DNA of 43,187 bases, from NCBI GenBank assembly GCA_030605125.1, contig JAUWBD010000014.1, forward strand, positions 1-43,187. The letters run 5' to 3'. Shown one piece after another: positions 26,101 to 33,061 of the stretch. The stretch is from Verrucomicrobiota bacterium (GTDB lineage Bacteria; Verrucomicrobiota; Verrucomicrobiia; Opitutales; Opitutaceae). Every line of letters begins with the position of its first letter. Position 1 is the stretch's first letter. A model generated the notes under the pieces. That model did not search any database, had not been told where the DNA came from, and saw only the letters and a program-made list of their open reading frames with translations. Made by a program: the position numbers and the translations under genes.

Positions 26101-27092
26101 CCGGCGAGGGCGCGGAGATTGAAGACGAGCGTTTCGGGCACGACGTTTTCGACGGGGATGTCGGCGGGCGTCTTGGTGCCGGAGAGGACCTCGCCGGCGA
26201 GCAGGCCGACGAGGCGGCCGACCTCGGTGTAGTTGGCGCCGACGTCGAAGAGGCCGCCCTTTTTGGCGTTGGGCGGGATGACGGTGAAGACCGGCACGCG
26301 GCCTTTGCGGCCGGCGGCGATCACGGTGTCCACGGCGCTGAGCACGGTGGTGTCGCCGCAGACCCAGAGGGCTTCGGCGCCGCGGGCCACGAGGGCGTTG
26401 GCGGCTTCGGACACGCCGGCGGAGTTCTCCACCGTGGTTTCGAGGAGGTTGATGCCGAGGCGGCGGGCGGTCTCGCGAGCGAGGGCCATCTGCGCCTCGG
26501 CGTTGGACTCGGCGGCGTTGTAGAGCGTGCCGACGGCCTTGAGGTTCGGGTTGAGGCGCTTCGCGATCTCGAACGAGCGGGCCACCGGCTGGAGCGTGCC
26601 GTAGCCCGCGAGGTGGGGCGGGTGGTCCATCGGATCGGTGTCGCTGATGCCGACCCCGGCGGCGGAGGGCAGGGTGACGCCGGCAAACAGATGCGGCGTG
26701 CGGCCGGCGCGGTTGGCGCTGGCGACGGCTTGGAGCGAGGGCGTGCTGATGGTGAGCAGCAGGTTGTAGCCGCCCGAGGCCATGCGTTGCGCGATGGTCT
26801 GGGCGACGGGCATGTCTCCCTCGGCGTTGAAAAATGCCAGGTCAAAGTCGCGGCCGTGTTGCCAGCCGCGCTCGGCCATGCCCGCCAGCATGCCGTGGCG
26901 GAGATCGTCGAGCACCATTTGCGAGGCGTGCTGGAGGATGGCGACGCGCGGGCGCGGTGCGGACGGTGCGGTGACTTCGCGGGCGGCGGCGGCGGGTTTG
27001 GCGCGCGAGCCCAGATCCGAGTAAAGCAGGATGGCGGAGGCCGCGAGGATCAGGAAAAGGCCGAGGGCAAGACGGCGAAAAAAGACCAACAT
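23163..27092 (-). CDS. Membrane-anchored periplasmic binding protein with four tandem ABC_sub_bind domains
   Basis: A 1309-residue protein from the ATG at 27092; a GTG at 27143 would add 17 residues. One N-terminal hydrophobic segment (about 4-25) anchors it. Four complete ABC_sub_bind (PF04392-like) domains follow: residues about 49-348, 388-683, 694-986 and 1014-1309. Each has the PRIxGVGTSIPV or comparable hinge region, VGxLYNAxEANS and a terminal P-E-x-V block. Proline-rich linkers separate 1/2 (373-387), 2/3 and 3/4. Domains 2 and 3 are nearly identical. Normal family members have one domain of about 320 residues. It probably delivers ligand to the permease/ATPase encoded downstream, or acts as a multivalent sensor. 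Confidence 0.92.
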   Translation of the reverse strand: MLVFFRRLALGLFLILAASAILLYSDLGSRAKPAAAAREVTAPSAPRPRVAILQHASQMVLDDLRHGMLAGMAERGWQHGRDFDLAFFNAEGDMPVAQTIAQRMASGGYNLLLTISTPSLQAVASANRAGRTPHLFAGVTLPSAAGVGISDTDPMDHPPHLAGYGTLQPVARSFEIAKRLNPNLKAVGTLYNAAESNAEAQMALARETARRLGINLLETTVENSAGVSEAANALVARGAEALWVCGDTTVLSAVDTVIAAGRKGRVPVFTVIPPNAKKGGLFDVGANYTEVGRLVGLLAGEVLSGTKTPADIPVENVVPETLVFNLRALAGLRPGWSIPPDLLESAALVIDENGVERHAPGSAAAQPASSASSAPPPPPRPSAPLPPKKIGLAYYTPEPGWQECADAFIDELRLSGYVEGQNLTIVRTHASGEIVNIAPKLQNLAHSDVDVIVPFTTPVIQGALATVRTKPMVFTYCTDPIAAGVGRSWTDHDPRITGVGTSIPVAAGVDVIRRAFPSLRRLGVLYNAAEANSVSTIQKLRPIAAEAGIQLHEITLATPGEAIQAAQALVTRRVEAVYIAGDNTALQSMSAIAGTLTRARVPLIIADPAYIDSGALFAVGPGYGPPGRAAARMLLRVFAGESPASIPMEDVSVRVVTFNPKAAAALGLQLDPALIAELTAPEPAAATPPPLPPKKIAFAYYTPEPSWQDCADGLLDELRLAGYVEGRNLTVLRAHASGETVNIVPMLQNFAHSDVDVIVPFSTPVIQASLGVVRTKPIVFTYCTDPIAAGIGRSWTDHDPRITGVGTSIPVAAGVDVIRRAFPAARRVGVLYNAGEANSVSTIRKLRAAAGEAGLQLTELTIATPGEAVQAVQALVTRRVELVYIADDNTALQAIDAIAGTLTKARIPLVLADPAYLDVGAVFAVGPGYGPSGRAAARKLLRVFAGESPAGIPMEDVSIRQVAFNPKAAAALGLNFPPALIAELTAEPGSAAAQPAPASTPAPSRIFSAPPAAPKRIALILYNENAPADETLEGMKAGWARSPLVAGRDYVLSLRSAQGDIATLGAIYDAALTDRTDIFVPISTPSLQAAIRRVKDRPIVFTMVANPIAAGAGKSFTDHLPHVTGVSVLAPVDEMLDLLARHYPQIRRIGTLFCPAETNSVDVKDALSAACRARGIHLETVAVNTATELPDAAASLAGRRIDAIVQVSDNLTTAGFTSITQAARRARKPLFSLNSSTVPLGAPIAIGRDYHAVGEQTVRMIERVLAGASPADIPFLLPPTVKLTVSPAHARAVGMELPPALLAEAKVAE
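24135..25931 (-). repeat. Two near-identical 0.9-kb direct repeats inside the binding-protein gene
   Basis: Segments of about 25044-25931 and 24135-25013 encode domains 2 and 3 with a period of 306 codons (918 nt). Long blocks of protein are the same (for example HSDVDVIVPF, FTYCTDPIAAG, SWTDHDPRITGVGTSIPVAA). This indicates a recent internal duplication. Confidence 0.85.
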
Positions 27093-27448
27093 ATGCGCAG
27101 GAGCACGGAGTGCCGGCGGCGCGTCTTCAACGTCTTTTGACACGTGGAGGCGATTGGCGTCGCCGCGGGCGGATGGGGGCGCTGGGTAATTCTGGGCGAA
27201 AAGCCATGCCTTCGTGGGGGCCTCCTCTGCTTTGGGTCAGGGCGCAATCGGAGCCTTCAAGGACACCACGGCCGCGAATACCGGCTTTACCGCTCTCTCC
27301 ATCCCATTTGCCAAGGGCAGGCCTGCCGTCTCGCCCTCGGGCGAGGCGGTTTTTTGCGTGCGTCTTTAGACTTTGGCGTAGTTATTTCACCGATACGTCA
27401 CGCCCGCGGTTTGCCTGGGCTGATCCGGGAGGTGCCATCGGAGGCGCC
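27093..27448. other. Divergent non-coding region between binding-protein and prepilin genes
   Basis: The region separates a minus-strand gene from a plus-strand gene and should hold both promoters. A TTGACA hexamer is at 27137-27142 (plus) without a convincing -10. I found no match to riboswitch classes I know. The only strong structure is the orphan plus-strand terminator at 27326-27355. Confidence 0.4.
27326..27355 (+). terminator. Intrinsic terminator with no gene in front of it
   Basis: An 11-bp stem (27326-27336 with 27339-27349, one T-G wobble, the innermost pair opening to a CTCG loop) is followed by TTTTTT (27350-27355). The nearest upstream gene is on the other strand. It therefore ends either a small RNA or a leader transcript of the prepilin-like gene that starts 94 nt downstream. 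Confidence 0.65.
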
Positions 27449-28285
27449 ATGTGCCACCACACGACGTTTTTTTGCTTCGCCCCTGGTTCCGCCCCGCGCC
27501 GCCTGTCCGGCTTTACTCTCATCGAGCTGCTCACCGTCATCGCGATCATCGGCATCCTCGCCGCGCTCCTCATTCCGGTGGCCGGCCAGGTGCGGCAGAC
27601 CGCGCGTTATTCGCTGACAATCGCGAACCTCCGCACCTGGACCACCGCGACCGTGGCGTATGCCCATGAGAACCGGGGATTCGTGCCGCACCAGGGCAAT
27701 GTGCTGGGCAACCCCGCCACTCCGGCCAACGGCGGCCTCATCCAAGGCATCCCGGCTTGGTATAACGCGCTCCCGCGATACGTCGGCAACGGGGTGGCTG
27801 CGCTCGCGGACGTCCCGCTGAACGCGTTGCCCAAGGTCGGCGATCGTTCTCCTTGGGTGTGTCCCCAATTTCAGGACGGCGCTTCAGGCCAGCCTTGGCT
27901 TTCCTACGCGCCGAGCGCCTACCTGAGCAACACGCCTTCCGCCGCGAATCCCTACATCACGAATTTGAACCGGCTCCCGGCGCACGTGGGTTCGGATCTG
28001 AGCCGTCTCGTGTTGTTTGGAGAGACGACCAACGGCGCGGTCGGCACTTCGGGCAACGGGTTCCCCACCTGCACGCCCAACACGAGCAACGACAGCGATG
28101 GGCTGTGGCGTTTCAACCGGTGGGGCGGGGAGCGAGGCAAGGCCGGCGTAGGCATGGCCGACGGGAGCGTGCGGACGTTCAAGTCCGCCGAGCTGCGCGC
28201 CATGGGCGGCGGTGGCGGCGCCGTGGCGACCAACAAGCTCAAGGGCGACAATCCGTCGGGCATCATCTGGCAGACGCGTCCGTGA
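27449..28285 (+). CDS. Prepilin-like secreted/pseudopilin protein (PVC H-X9-DG type)
   Basis: A 278-residue protein. RRLSGFTLIELLTVIAIIGILAALLIPV (18-45) is a type IV prepilin leader with the G-F cleavage site and the E5 residue, followed by a hydrophobic helix. The remainder, with WVCPQFQD and the C-terminal GVGMADGSVRTF block, fits the large class of Verrucomicrobiota/Planctomycetota prepilin-like proteins with a processing-associated C-terminal DG motif. Such paralogues are numerous in those phyla, and their role is poorly known. The frame is open far upstream, but the leader places the start at 27449. Processing would need a prepilin peptidase from elsewhere; a PilC homologue is encoded at 41922-43115. 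Confidence 0.88.
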   Translation: MCHHTTFFCFAPGSAPRRLSGFTLIELLTVIAIIGILAALLIPVAGQVRQTARYSLTIANLRTWTTATVAYAHENRGFVPHQGNVLGNPATPANGGLIQGIPAWYNALPRYVGNGVAALADVPLNALPKVGDRSPWVCPQFQDGASGQPWLSYAPSAYLSNTPSAANPYITNLNRLPAHVGSDLSRLVLFGETTNGAVGTSGNGFPTCTPNTSNDSDGLWRFNRWGGERGKAGVGMADGSVRTFKSAELRAMGGGGGAVATNKLKGDNPSGIIWQTRP

Positions 28286-28322
28286 TCCGCGCCGTGCAAG
28301 GGATGGTCGCGCCGCGGGGCGC

Positions 28323-28562
28323 TCAGGTGTCGTGCGTGGCGGCGCGGCGACGACGCGCTTCGGAAGGCCGCTCCGCGGGGATGCGGGCGCGGGTGGCGCC
28401 GGGCGTGGAGAGGCTCAGAAAGGCGAAGGCGAGCGCGGCGAGCACGCAGGCCCAGAGCTGTTCGCCCAAGGGGTAGAGGCAGAACGCCGCCACGAGCAGG
28501 AGCAGGGCGGCCGCGCCGGAAAAGGTGAGAGACGGCTCGGAGTTGTCGCGGAGATTCTTCAT
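28323..28562 (-). CDS. Small two-helix membrane protein
   Basis: A 79-residue protein. It has a short polar N-terminus, two hydrophobic segments (about 15-29, GAAALLLLVAAFCLY, and 34-50, LWACVLAALAFAFLSLS) and an Arg-rich C-terminus. A strong Shine-Dalgarno GGAGG lies about 9 nt before the ATG at 28562, which fixes the start and supports real translation. It lies 94 nt after the threonylcarbamoyl-AMP synthase stop on the same strand. The family is not recognised. Confidence 0.6.
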   Translation of the reverse strand: MKNLRDNSEPSLTFSGAAALLLLVAAFCLYPLGEQLWACVLAALAFAFLSLSTPGATRARIPAERPSEARRRRAATHDT

Positions 28563-28656
28563 GGTGATTTCCTCCATGCGACGCCGGTGAGGCTCCCGCT
28601 GTTCCTGCTGCGGTGGTCGGTGAATTGGCGCAGGGGATTTTCCGTGGGGCGGGGAA

Positions 28657-29688
28657 TCAGCTTCGAGCGGCGGCGCGGGTGAGGCGATCACGGATGGCGG
28701 GGGCGAGGCCCTCGGCGCCGGCGGGTAGTTCGGCGTGAAGGCGTCGCCAGCCGGCGGCGTCGAGCGCGCGGAGCGCGGAGAAGAGGCGGCGCGCGATCTC
28801 GCGCAGGTCGCCGTCCGCGCTCAGGGCGTGGAGGCGAGGGTCGGTGACCCCGTCGTGCGAGGCGGCGGGGCGACGCAGGAGGAGGGCGGCCTCGTCGGGC
28901 GCGAGGCGGGCGAGGGCGGCGGCGTCGAGGCGCGGATGCAGGACGAGCGGGGTGCGCGGGCTGTAATGGCGGGCGAGCATGCCGGGCGCGGGCGCGGCGA
29001 CATGGGCGGCGAGGCGGGCGGGGCGGGGGCGGGCGACGGGGAGACCGAGCACGCGCTCGATTTCCTCGACGGCGAGACCGCCGGGGCGGAGCAGGCGCGG
29101 GGATCGGGGGCGGGTGAGGTCGATGATGGTGGATTCGACGCCCACGGAGCACTCGCCGCCATCGAGGACGGCACGGAGGGAGGTGCCGGCCAGGCCATCG
29201 CGCACGTGGGCGGCGGTGGTGGGGCTCACGTAGCCGAAGGGGTTGGCGCTGGGGGCGGCGAGGGGGCGGCCGCTGGCGCGGATGAGCCGGCGAAAGAGCG
29301 GATGGGCGGGCACGCGCACGGCGACGGTGGGCTTGCCGGCGGTGACGATGTCGGGGACCTCGGCGCGTTTGGGCAGCACAAGGGTGAGCGGCCCGGGCCA
29401 GAAGGCGGAAGCGAGGGCGAGCGCGGCGTCGTTGACGAGGGCGACCCGGGCGATGTCGCGGGCCGCGGCGAGGTGGACGATGAGGGGGTCGGTGGTGGGC
29501 CGGCCTTTGGCCTCGAAGATGCGGGCGCAGGCGTCGGCGGAGAGGGCGTCGGCGGCGAGGCCGTAAACAGTCTCGGAGGGCACGCCGACGATCTCGCCAC
29601 GGCGCAGGGCGGCGGCGAGGCGTGTGAGGTTGGCCGGGGTGGGGCGCAGGAGGCGCGGCCGGGAGGCGGATGGGCGGGAAGCGGGCAT
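28657..29688 (-). CDS. tsaC: Threonylcarbamoyl-AMP synthase (Sua5/YwlC long form)
   Basis: A 343-residue protein. The YrdC domain (about 15-205) contains PSETVYGLAADA (37-48), KGRPTTDPLIVH (61-72), the SAN triad (147-149) and GVESTIIDL. A C-terminal Sua5 domain (about 230-343) starts at APGMLARHYSPRTPL. It makes threonylcarbamoyl-AMP from threonine, bicarbonate and ATP for the t6A modification of ANN-decoding tRNAs. The start codon at 29688 directly follows the T-tract of the rpsR terminator, so there is no room for a Shine-Dalgarno site. Expression may depend on read-through, on a leaderless start, or on a start a few codons later. Confidence 0.93.
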   Translation of the reverse strand: MPASRPSASRPRLLRPTPANLTRLAAALRRGEIVGVPSETVYGLAADALSADACARIFEAKGRPTTDPLIVHLAAARDIARVALVNDAALALASAFWPGPLTLVLPKRAEVPDIVTAGKPTVAVRVPAHPLFRRLIRASGRPLAAPSANPFGYVSPTTAAHVRDGLAGTSLRAVLDGGECSVGVESTIIDLTRPRSPRLLRPGGLAVEEIERVLGLPVARPRPARLAAHVAAPAPGMLARHYSPRTPLVLHPRLDAAALARLAPDEAALLLRRPAASHDGVTDPRLHALSADGDLREIARRLFSALRALDAAGWRRLHAELPAGAEGLAPAIRDRLTRAAARS

Positions 29689-29689
29689 G

Positions 29690-29722
29690 AAAAAACCGGG
29701 GAGGCGAAAACGCGGCCCCGGT
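29690..29722 (-). terminator. Intrinsic terminator after rpsR
   Basis: The minus strand has ACCGGGG (29722-29716), a 14-nt loop region and CCCCGGT (29701-29695), followed by TTTTTT (29695-29690). It lies 28 nt past the rpsR stop and 2 nt before the tsaC start codon. Confidence 0.85.
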
Positions 29723-29750
29723 CTTGGGAAACGTTGGCGAGGCCGGCTGC

Positions 29751-29948
29751 TTACTTGGCGAGCAGCATGGCGCGGCTGCGCTTGATGGTCTTGGTGACGC
29801 GGCGCTGCTGCTTGGCGGAGAGGTGGGTGTATTTGCGCGGCAGAATCTTGCCGGTATCGGTCACGTAGCGGACCATCAGCTCGGGCTGGGTGAAGGGGAA
29901 AGCCTCGGGCGTGAGGGACTGGGTGGCGGTGGTTTCGGTGGCGCTCAT
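29751..29948 (-). CDS. rpsR: Ribosomal protein S18
   Basis: A 65-residue protein. TGKILPRKYTHLSAKQQRRVTKTIKRSRAMLLAK (32-65) is the S18 core that binds S6 and 16S rRNA in the platform of the small subunit. The N-terminal zinc-type cysteines found in some S18 proteins are absent. Most bacteria carry rpsR in an rpsF-ssb-rpsR-rplI operon; here it stands alone, followed by its own terminator. A TTGACA at 29995-29990 could be a -35 element, but no good -10 is seen. Confidence 0.95.
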   Translation of the reverse strand: MSATETTATQSLTPEAFPFTQPELMVRYVTDTGKILPRKYTHLSAKQQRRVTKTIKRSRAMLLAK

Positions 29949-30023
29949 TTTTGAAAAAGAGGGAAAGGGAAGCGGCGGAGGCCGGGTGGTGTCAATGGCG
30001 ATTCGGAGGGCGAAGAGGGCGGG

Positions 30024-30055
30024 GGAAAAGAAAAGCCCCCGCAGGGCGGGGGCTT
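30024..30055 (-). terminator. Intrinsic terminator after the tyrosine autokinase gene
   Basis: A perfect 9-bp stem AGCCCCCGC/GCGGGGGCT (30054-30046 with 30042-30034) and a 3-nt loop are followed on the minus strand by TTTTCTTTTCC. It starts 15 nt after the kinase stop at 30069. Confidence 0.85.
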
Positions 30056-30068
30056 GAAGCGGGCTTTT

Positions 30069-32312
30069 TTAGACCGAGGCTTTGGCGGGCTCCTTTTCGT
30101 CGCGCGTGCCGGGCTCGTCGTCGGAGGACGAGGCGACGACGTAGTAGTCCTTGTAAGACTTGTCGTAGTATTGGGCGTAGTAGTAGCCGGAGACGGCGAG
30201 GTTGAGACCGTTGAGGACCGCGCCGAAGCAGGTGACGTTGGAGTCGAGGAGGCGGCGGGCGGCGGCTTGGGCGGCTTTGCGGCGGACCTTGTTGAAGAAG
30301 ATCGTGAAGATCGAGCCATCCACGAGCGGGAGGACGACAAGAGCGTCGGACACGGCGGCAAGCGGCGGCGTATCGATGAAGATGCGGTCGTAGCGCTTGC
30401 GGAGATCCGAGATCATGATCTCGAAGCTCTTGTTGTTGAGAATCTGGGTCGGGTTTTTGGCGCGACCGCCGGTGGGGATGATGTCGAGGTTGGGTTGAAC
30501 CTCACGGAGCGTGACTTCATCAAGCGTGGCGGCGCCAGAGCAGACATCGATCACGCCCTTGAGGTTTTCCCTACGGAAGGATTTGTGGATGTTGGGCTTG
30601 CGGAGGTCGCAATCCACCACGCAGACTCGGTCGCCGTGGGCGGCATAGACGAGGGCGAGGTTGGTCGTGGTGAAGGATTTACCTTCGCCGGGGATGGTGG
30701 AGGTGGTGAGGATGACCTTGGCGTCCTTTGCGTCGTCGCGGAGACGCAGGCTTGAGTGGAGCGTGAGGAAGGCCTCGGCGACTTGGCGATCGGCGTTGTT
30801 GATAACGATTTGCGCCTTGTCGGGCTGCTCCATCTTTTTGATCTGCGGGATGATGCCAAGAAGAGGGAGGCCCACGACGGACTCGATGTCGAAGGAGCTC
30901 TTCACGCGGTCGTCGATGAAGGCGACGAAGAAGGCGAAGGCGAGGCCGAGGCCGAGGCCGCCGACGACGCCGACGCCGATGTTCAGGGGGATATTGGGCG
31001 CGACGTAGCGATTCGGCGCGGAGGGCACGGCGGTGTCCACTTTGCGGACGTTTTGCAGCTCCATCGTCGCGATCATGTTGGTCTCGCGCATGCGGGCGAC
31101 AATCTCGGCAAGGATCTGCTCGTTGATCTTAAAGTCGCGCTCCTGGGCTTGGTATTGGACGGCGAGGCGGTCGAGTTCCAAGGTGTCGTCTTCGGCGCGC
31201 TTGAGGGCGGCGCGAGCCTCGATGTCGTTGCGTTTGGAGCTTTCGAACTCGGCCTCGATCGAGGCGGCGGAGGAGGCGAGGGCGCGGGTGAGTTCCCGTT
31301 CGGCTTGGGCGAGGGCGTTGGAGGCCTCGATCATGCGGGGATGGCGGTCCCGGTAGCGCTCGCGGAGCTGGGCGATGGCGATTTTGTGGGAGGCGACCTG
31401 CTGGGTGAGCTGGTTGATGATCGGGGTCTGCGCGATGAAGGGCAGTTCGGCGAGGTCGCCGCCAGAGGCGACGCGTTCTTGGACTTGCTTGTGCCGAATC
31501 TCGGACTCTTGGAGGCGAGCGCCAGTCTGGGTGACGTAGAGGCTCAGTTGCTTGAGTTTCTCGGTGACGATGTCGCGGCGCTGGTCGAGGGAGACCATGT
31601 CGTTTTTGCGGCGGTATTCGGCAAGGGCTGAGGCCTGCTCGTCCACGCGCTTGCGCTGCTGTTCGACGCGGATTTGGAGGTCCTCGACGCCGCGAATGGT
31701 GTCGTCGATGCGGACGCGGGAGTTCCACTGGATGAGCTCATCGACAAACATGTTGGCGATGCGCGCGGCGATGATGGGGTCGGGGTGGCGGTAGGAGACG
31801 GCCACGACGAGGCTGAGCCGGAGAGGGGTGATGCGGCGGTTGGCGCCAAGCACCTCGCGGGGGGTAAGCGGATCGCCCCAGCGGCCCTTCTCGTAGGGCG
31901 CCATGAACTGGCGAAGATCCTCGCCGGTGATGCGTTGGTTGACGCGCTCGATGATGAGCGCGCTCTCCATGACGCGAACCAGGGTGTTGAGGTCTTCGGT
32001 GGAGCGGATCGTGGTGTCCACGACCGCTTCCGTCTGCATCACGCGCGGGTCTTGGCGGAGGACCTGAACGCTGGCGGAGGACTCGTAGATTTTCGTCTGG
32101 CTGAAGGTGTAAACAAGAGCCGAGGAGAAGACGACGAGGAAGACGACGACGACATACCAGATGCGCTCGCGAAGGATGAGAAGGTAATCGTTCAGACTGC
32201 GCTGGGCGGAGCTTTCCCCGTAGCCGGAGCCAGGATATCCATAGCCGTAGCCAGAGTTTGCGTAATCGGCCGGGGCGGCGGCGCCGGGCACGTGCTTGTG
32301 ATGCGAATCCAT
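30069..32312 (-). CDS. Exopolysaccharide tyrosine autokinase (Wzc-type BY-kinase)
   Basis: A 747-residue protein. It has a Tyr/Gly-rich N-terminus (17-31), a Wzz domain with TM1 (about 51-70), long periplasmic coiled coils (205-410), TM2 (about 443-465) and a cytosolic BY-kinase. Walker A is STIPGEGKS (538-546), Walker A' is VCVVDCDLRKP (563-573) and Walker B is IFIDTPP (644-650). The tail has eight tyrosines (710, 711, 712, 715, 716, 720, 723, 724) for autophosphorylation. It controls chain length and export of a Wzx/Wzy- or synthase-made polysaccharide together with the Wza-like exporter encoded just upstream (23-nt gap). No Wzb-type phosphatase gene is in the window. Confidence 0.95.
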   Translation of the reverse strand: MDSHHKHVPGAAAPADYANSGYGYGYPGSGYGESSAQRSLNDYLLILRERIWYVVVVFLVVFSSALVYTFSQTKIYESSASVQVLRQDPRVMQTEAVVDTTIRSTEDLNTLVRVMESALIIERVNQRITGEDLRQFMAPYEKGRWGDPLTPREVLGANRRITPLRLSLVVAVSYRHPDPIIAARIANMFVDELIQWNSRVRIDDTIRGVEDLQIRVEQQRKRVDEQASALAEYRRKNDMVSLDQRRDIVTEKLKQLSLYVTQTGARLQESEIRHKQVQERVASGGDLAELPFIAQTPIINQLTQQVASHKIAIAQLRERYRDRHPRMIEASNALAQAERELTRALASSAASIEAEFESSKRNDIEARAALKRAEDDTLELDRLAVQYQAQERDFKINEQILAEIVARMRETNMIATMELQNVRKVDTAVPSAPNRYVAPNIPLNIGVGVVGGLGLGLAFAFFVAFIDDRVKSSFDIESVVGLPLLGIIPQIKKMEQPDKAQIVINNADRQVAEAFLTLHSSLRLRDDAKDAKVILTTSTIPGEGKSFTTTNLALVYAAHGDRVCVVDCDLRKPNIHKSFRRENLKGVIDVCSGAATLDEVTLREVQPNLDIIPTGGRAKNPTQILNNKSFEIMISDLRKRYDRIFIDTPPLAAVSDALVVLPLVDGSIFTIFFNKVRRKAAQAAARRLLDSNVTCFGAVLNGLNLAVSGYYYAQYYDKSYKDYYVVASSSDDEPGTRDEKEPAKASV

Positions 32313-32335
32313 TGAAATAAGAGGCGGGGCGAAAA

Positions 32336-32956
32336 TCAGAAGAATTTCTCGGGGACGAAGATCACATCGTCAACTTGGAGGGTCCAAGAATTGGAGGAAC
32401 GAGAGTCAAGGAGACGGTCGGCGTTGACTGTGAAGGTGGAGGTGACGCCACGGTCGTCAGTGCGGGTGATGGAGACCTTGGAGCGGTCGGCGAGGCGGTT
32501 GAAGCCGCCGGCGCGCGCAATGGCTTCGAGGAGGGTGAGGCCGCGTTCGGGGGGGAAGGGCACGGCTTGGGGCGCGTTGACCATGCCGATGACGTTGACG
32601 GCACGCTCGGCGTAGCGGAGGACGATAACGGTGACCTGCGGGTTGACGAGGTAGTCGCGGTCGTAGAGCTGGCGGATAAGTTCCTCGGCTTGGCGGACGG
32701 TGCGATTACGGAGATCGACGGTGCCGATGAGGGGCAGCGAGATCGCATACTCTTTCGAGACGGACACCTCTCGGGTGAGGTCTTCTTCTTGGAAGACCTT
32801 GATCTGCAGGATATCCGACGGGCGAAGCATGTAGTCCACGGTGCCGGCGGCCGGGGCGGTGGCTACGGTGGACACGGCTTCGGCGGTGGTCTGGGCGCCA
32901 AGCGGGAGGACCAAGGAAATTGCCAGAAGGAGAGCGCGGAGACGAGAGCCGAACAT
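32336..32956 (-). CDS. Polysaccharide export protein (Wza-like, Poly_export-SLBB)
   Basis: A 206-residue protein from the ATG at 32956. An in-frame ATG at 32983 is an alternative. The signal peptide is MFGSRLRALLLAISLVLPLGAQ; no lipobox cysteine is present, unlike E. coli Wza. A Poly_export domain (about 41-115, YMLRPSDILQIKVFQEEDLTREVSVSKE) is followed by one SLBB domain (about 118-170, VIGMVNAPQAVPFPPERGLTLLEAIARAGGF). It is shorter than Wza (about 380 residues) and lacks the C-terminal outer-membrane helix. The preceding beta-barrel protein might supply the outer-membrane pore; that is inference. Confidence 0.9.
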   Translation of the reverse strand: MFGSRLRALLLAISLVLPLGAQTTAEAVSTVATAPAAGTVDYMLRPSDILQIKVFQEEDLTREVSVSKEYAISLPLIGTVDLRNRTVRQAEELIRQLYDRDYLVNPQVTVIVLRYAERAVNVIGMVNAPQAVPFPPERGLTLLEAIARAGGFNRLADRSKVSITRTDDRGVTSTFTVNADRLLDSRSSNSWTLQVDDVIFVPEKFF

Positions 32957-32990
32957 GAGAGGGGAGAGGAAGGGGATGTGCATAGAGAAC

Positions 32991-33024
32991 AAAAACGGGA
33001 GAAGACCGAAATCTTCTCCCGTTT
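32991..33024 (-). terminator. Intrinsic terminator between the beta-barrel gene and the exporter gene
   Basis: A perfect 12-bp stem (33024-33013 with 33004-32993, AAACGGGAGAAG/CTTCTCCCGTTT) and an 8-nt loop run straight into TTTTTGTT on the minus strand. It lies about 38 nt past the beta-barrel stop and 8-35 nt before the exporter start. Confidence 0.85.
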
Positions 33025-33061
33025 GTTCCTTAATGGAAAGCCTGACTGTCAGGGCTCGCGC

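Noticed and set aside
27144-27448. A riboswitch (cyclic-di-GMP, cobalamin or TPP) or a known structural RNA such as 6S, SRP or RNase P
   Set aside because: None of the conserved core motifs that I know for these RNAs could be found; only the terminator is clear.
28323-28691. The longer 122-residue version of the small membrane protein
   Set aside because: Its first 43 residues are Pro/Arg-rich and overlap the tsaC end. A strong ribosome-binding site sits just before the ATG at 28562.
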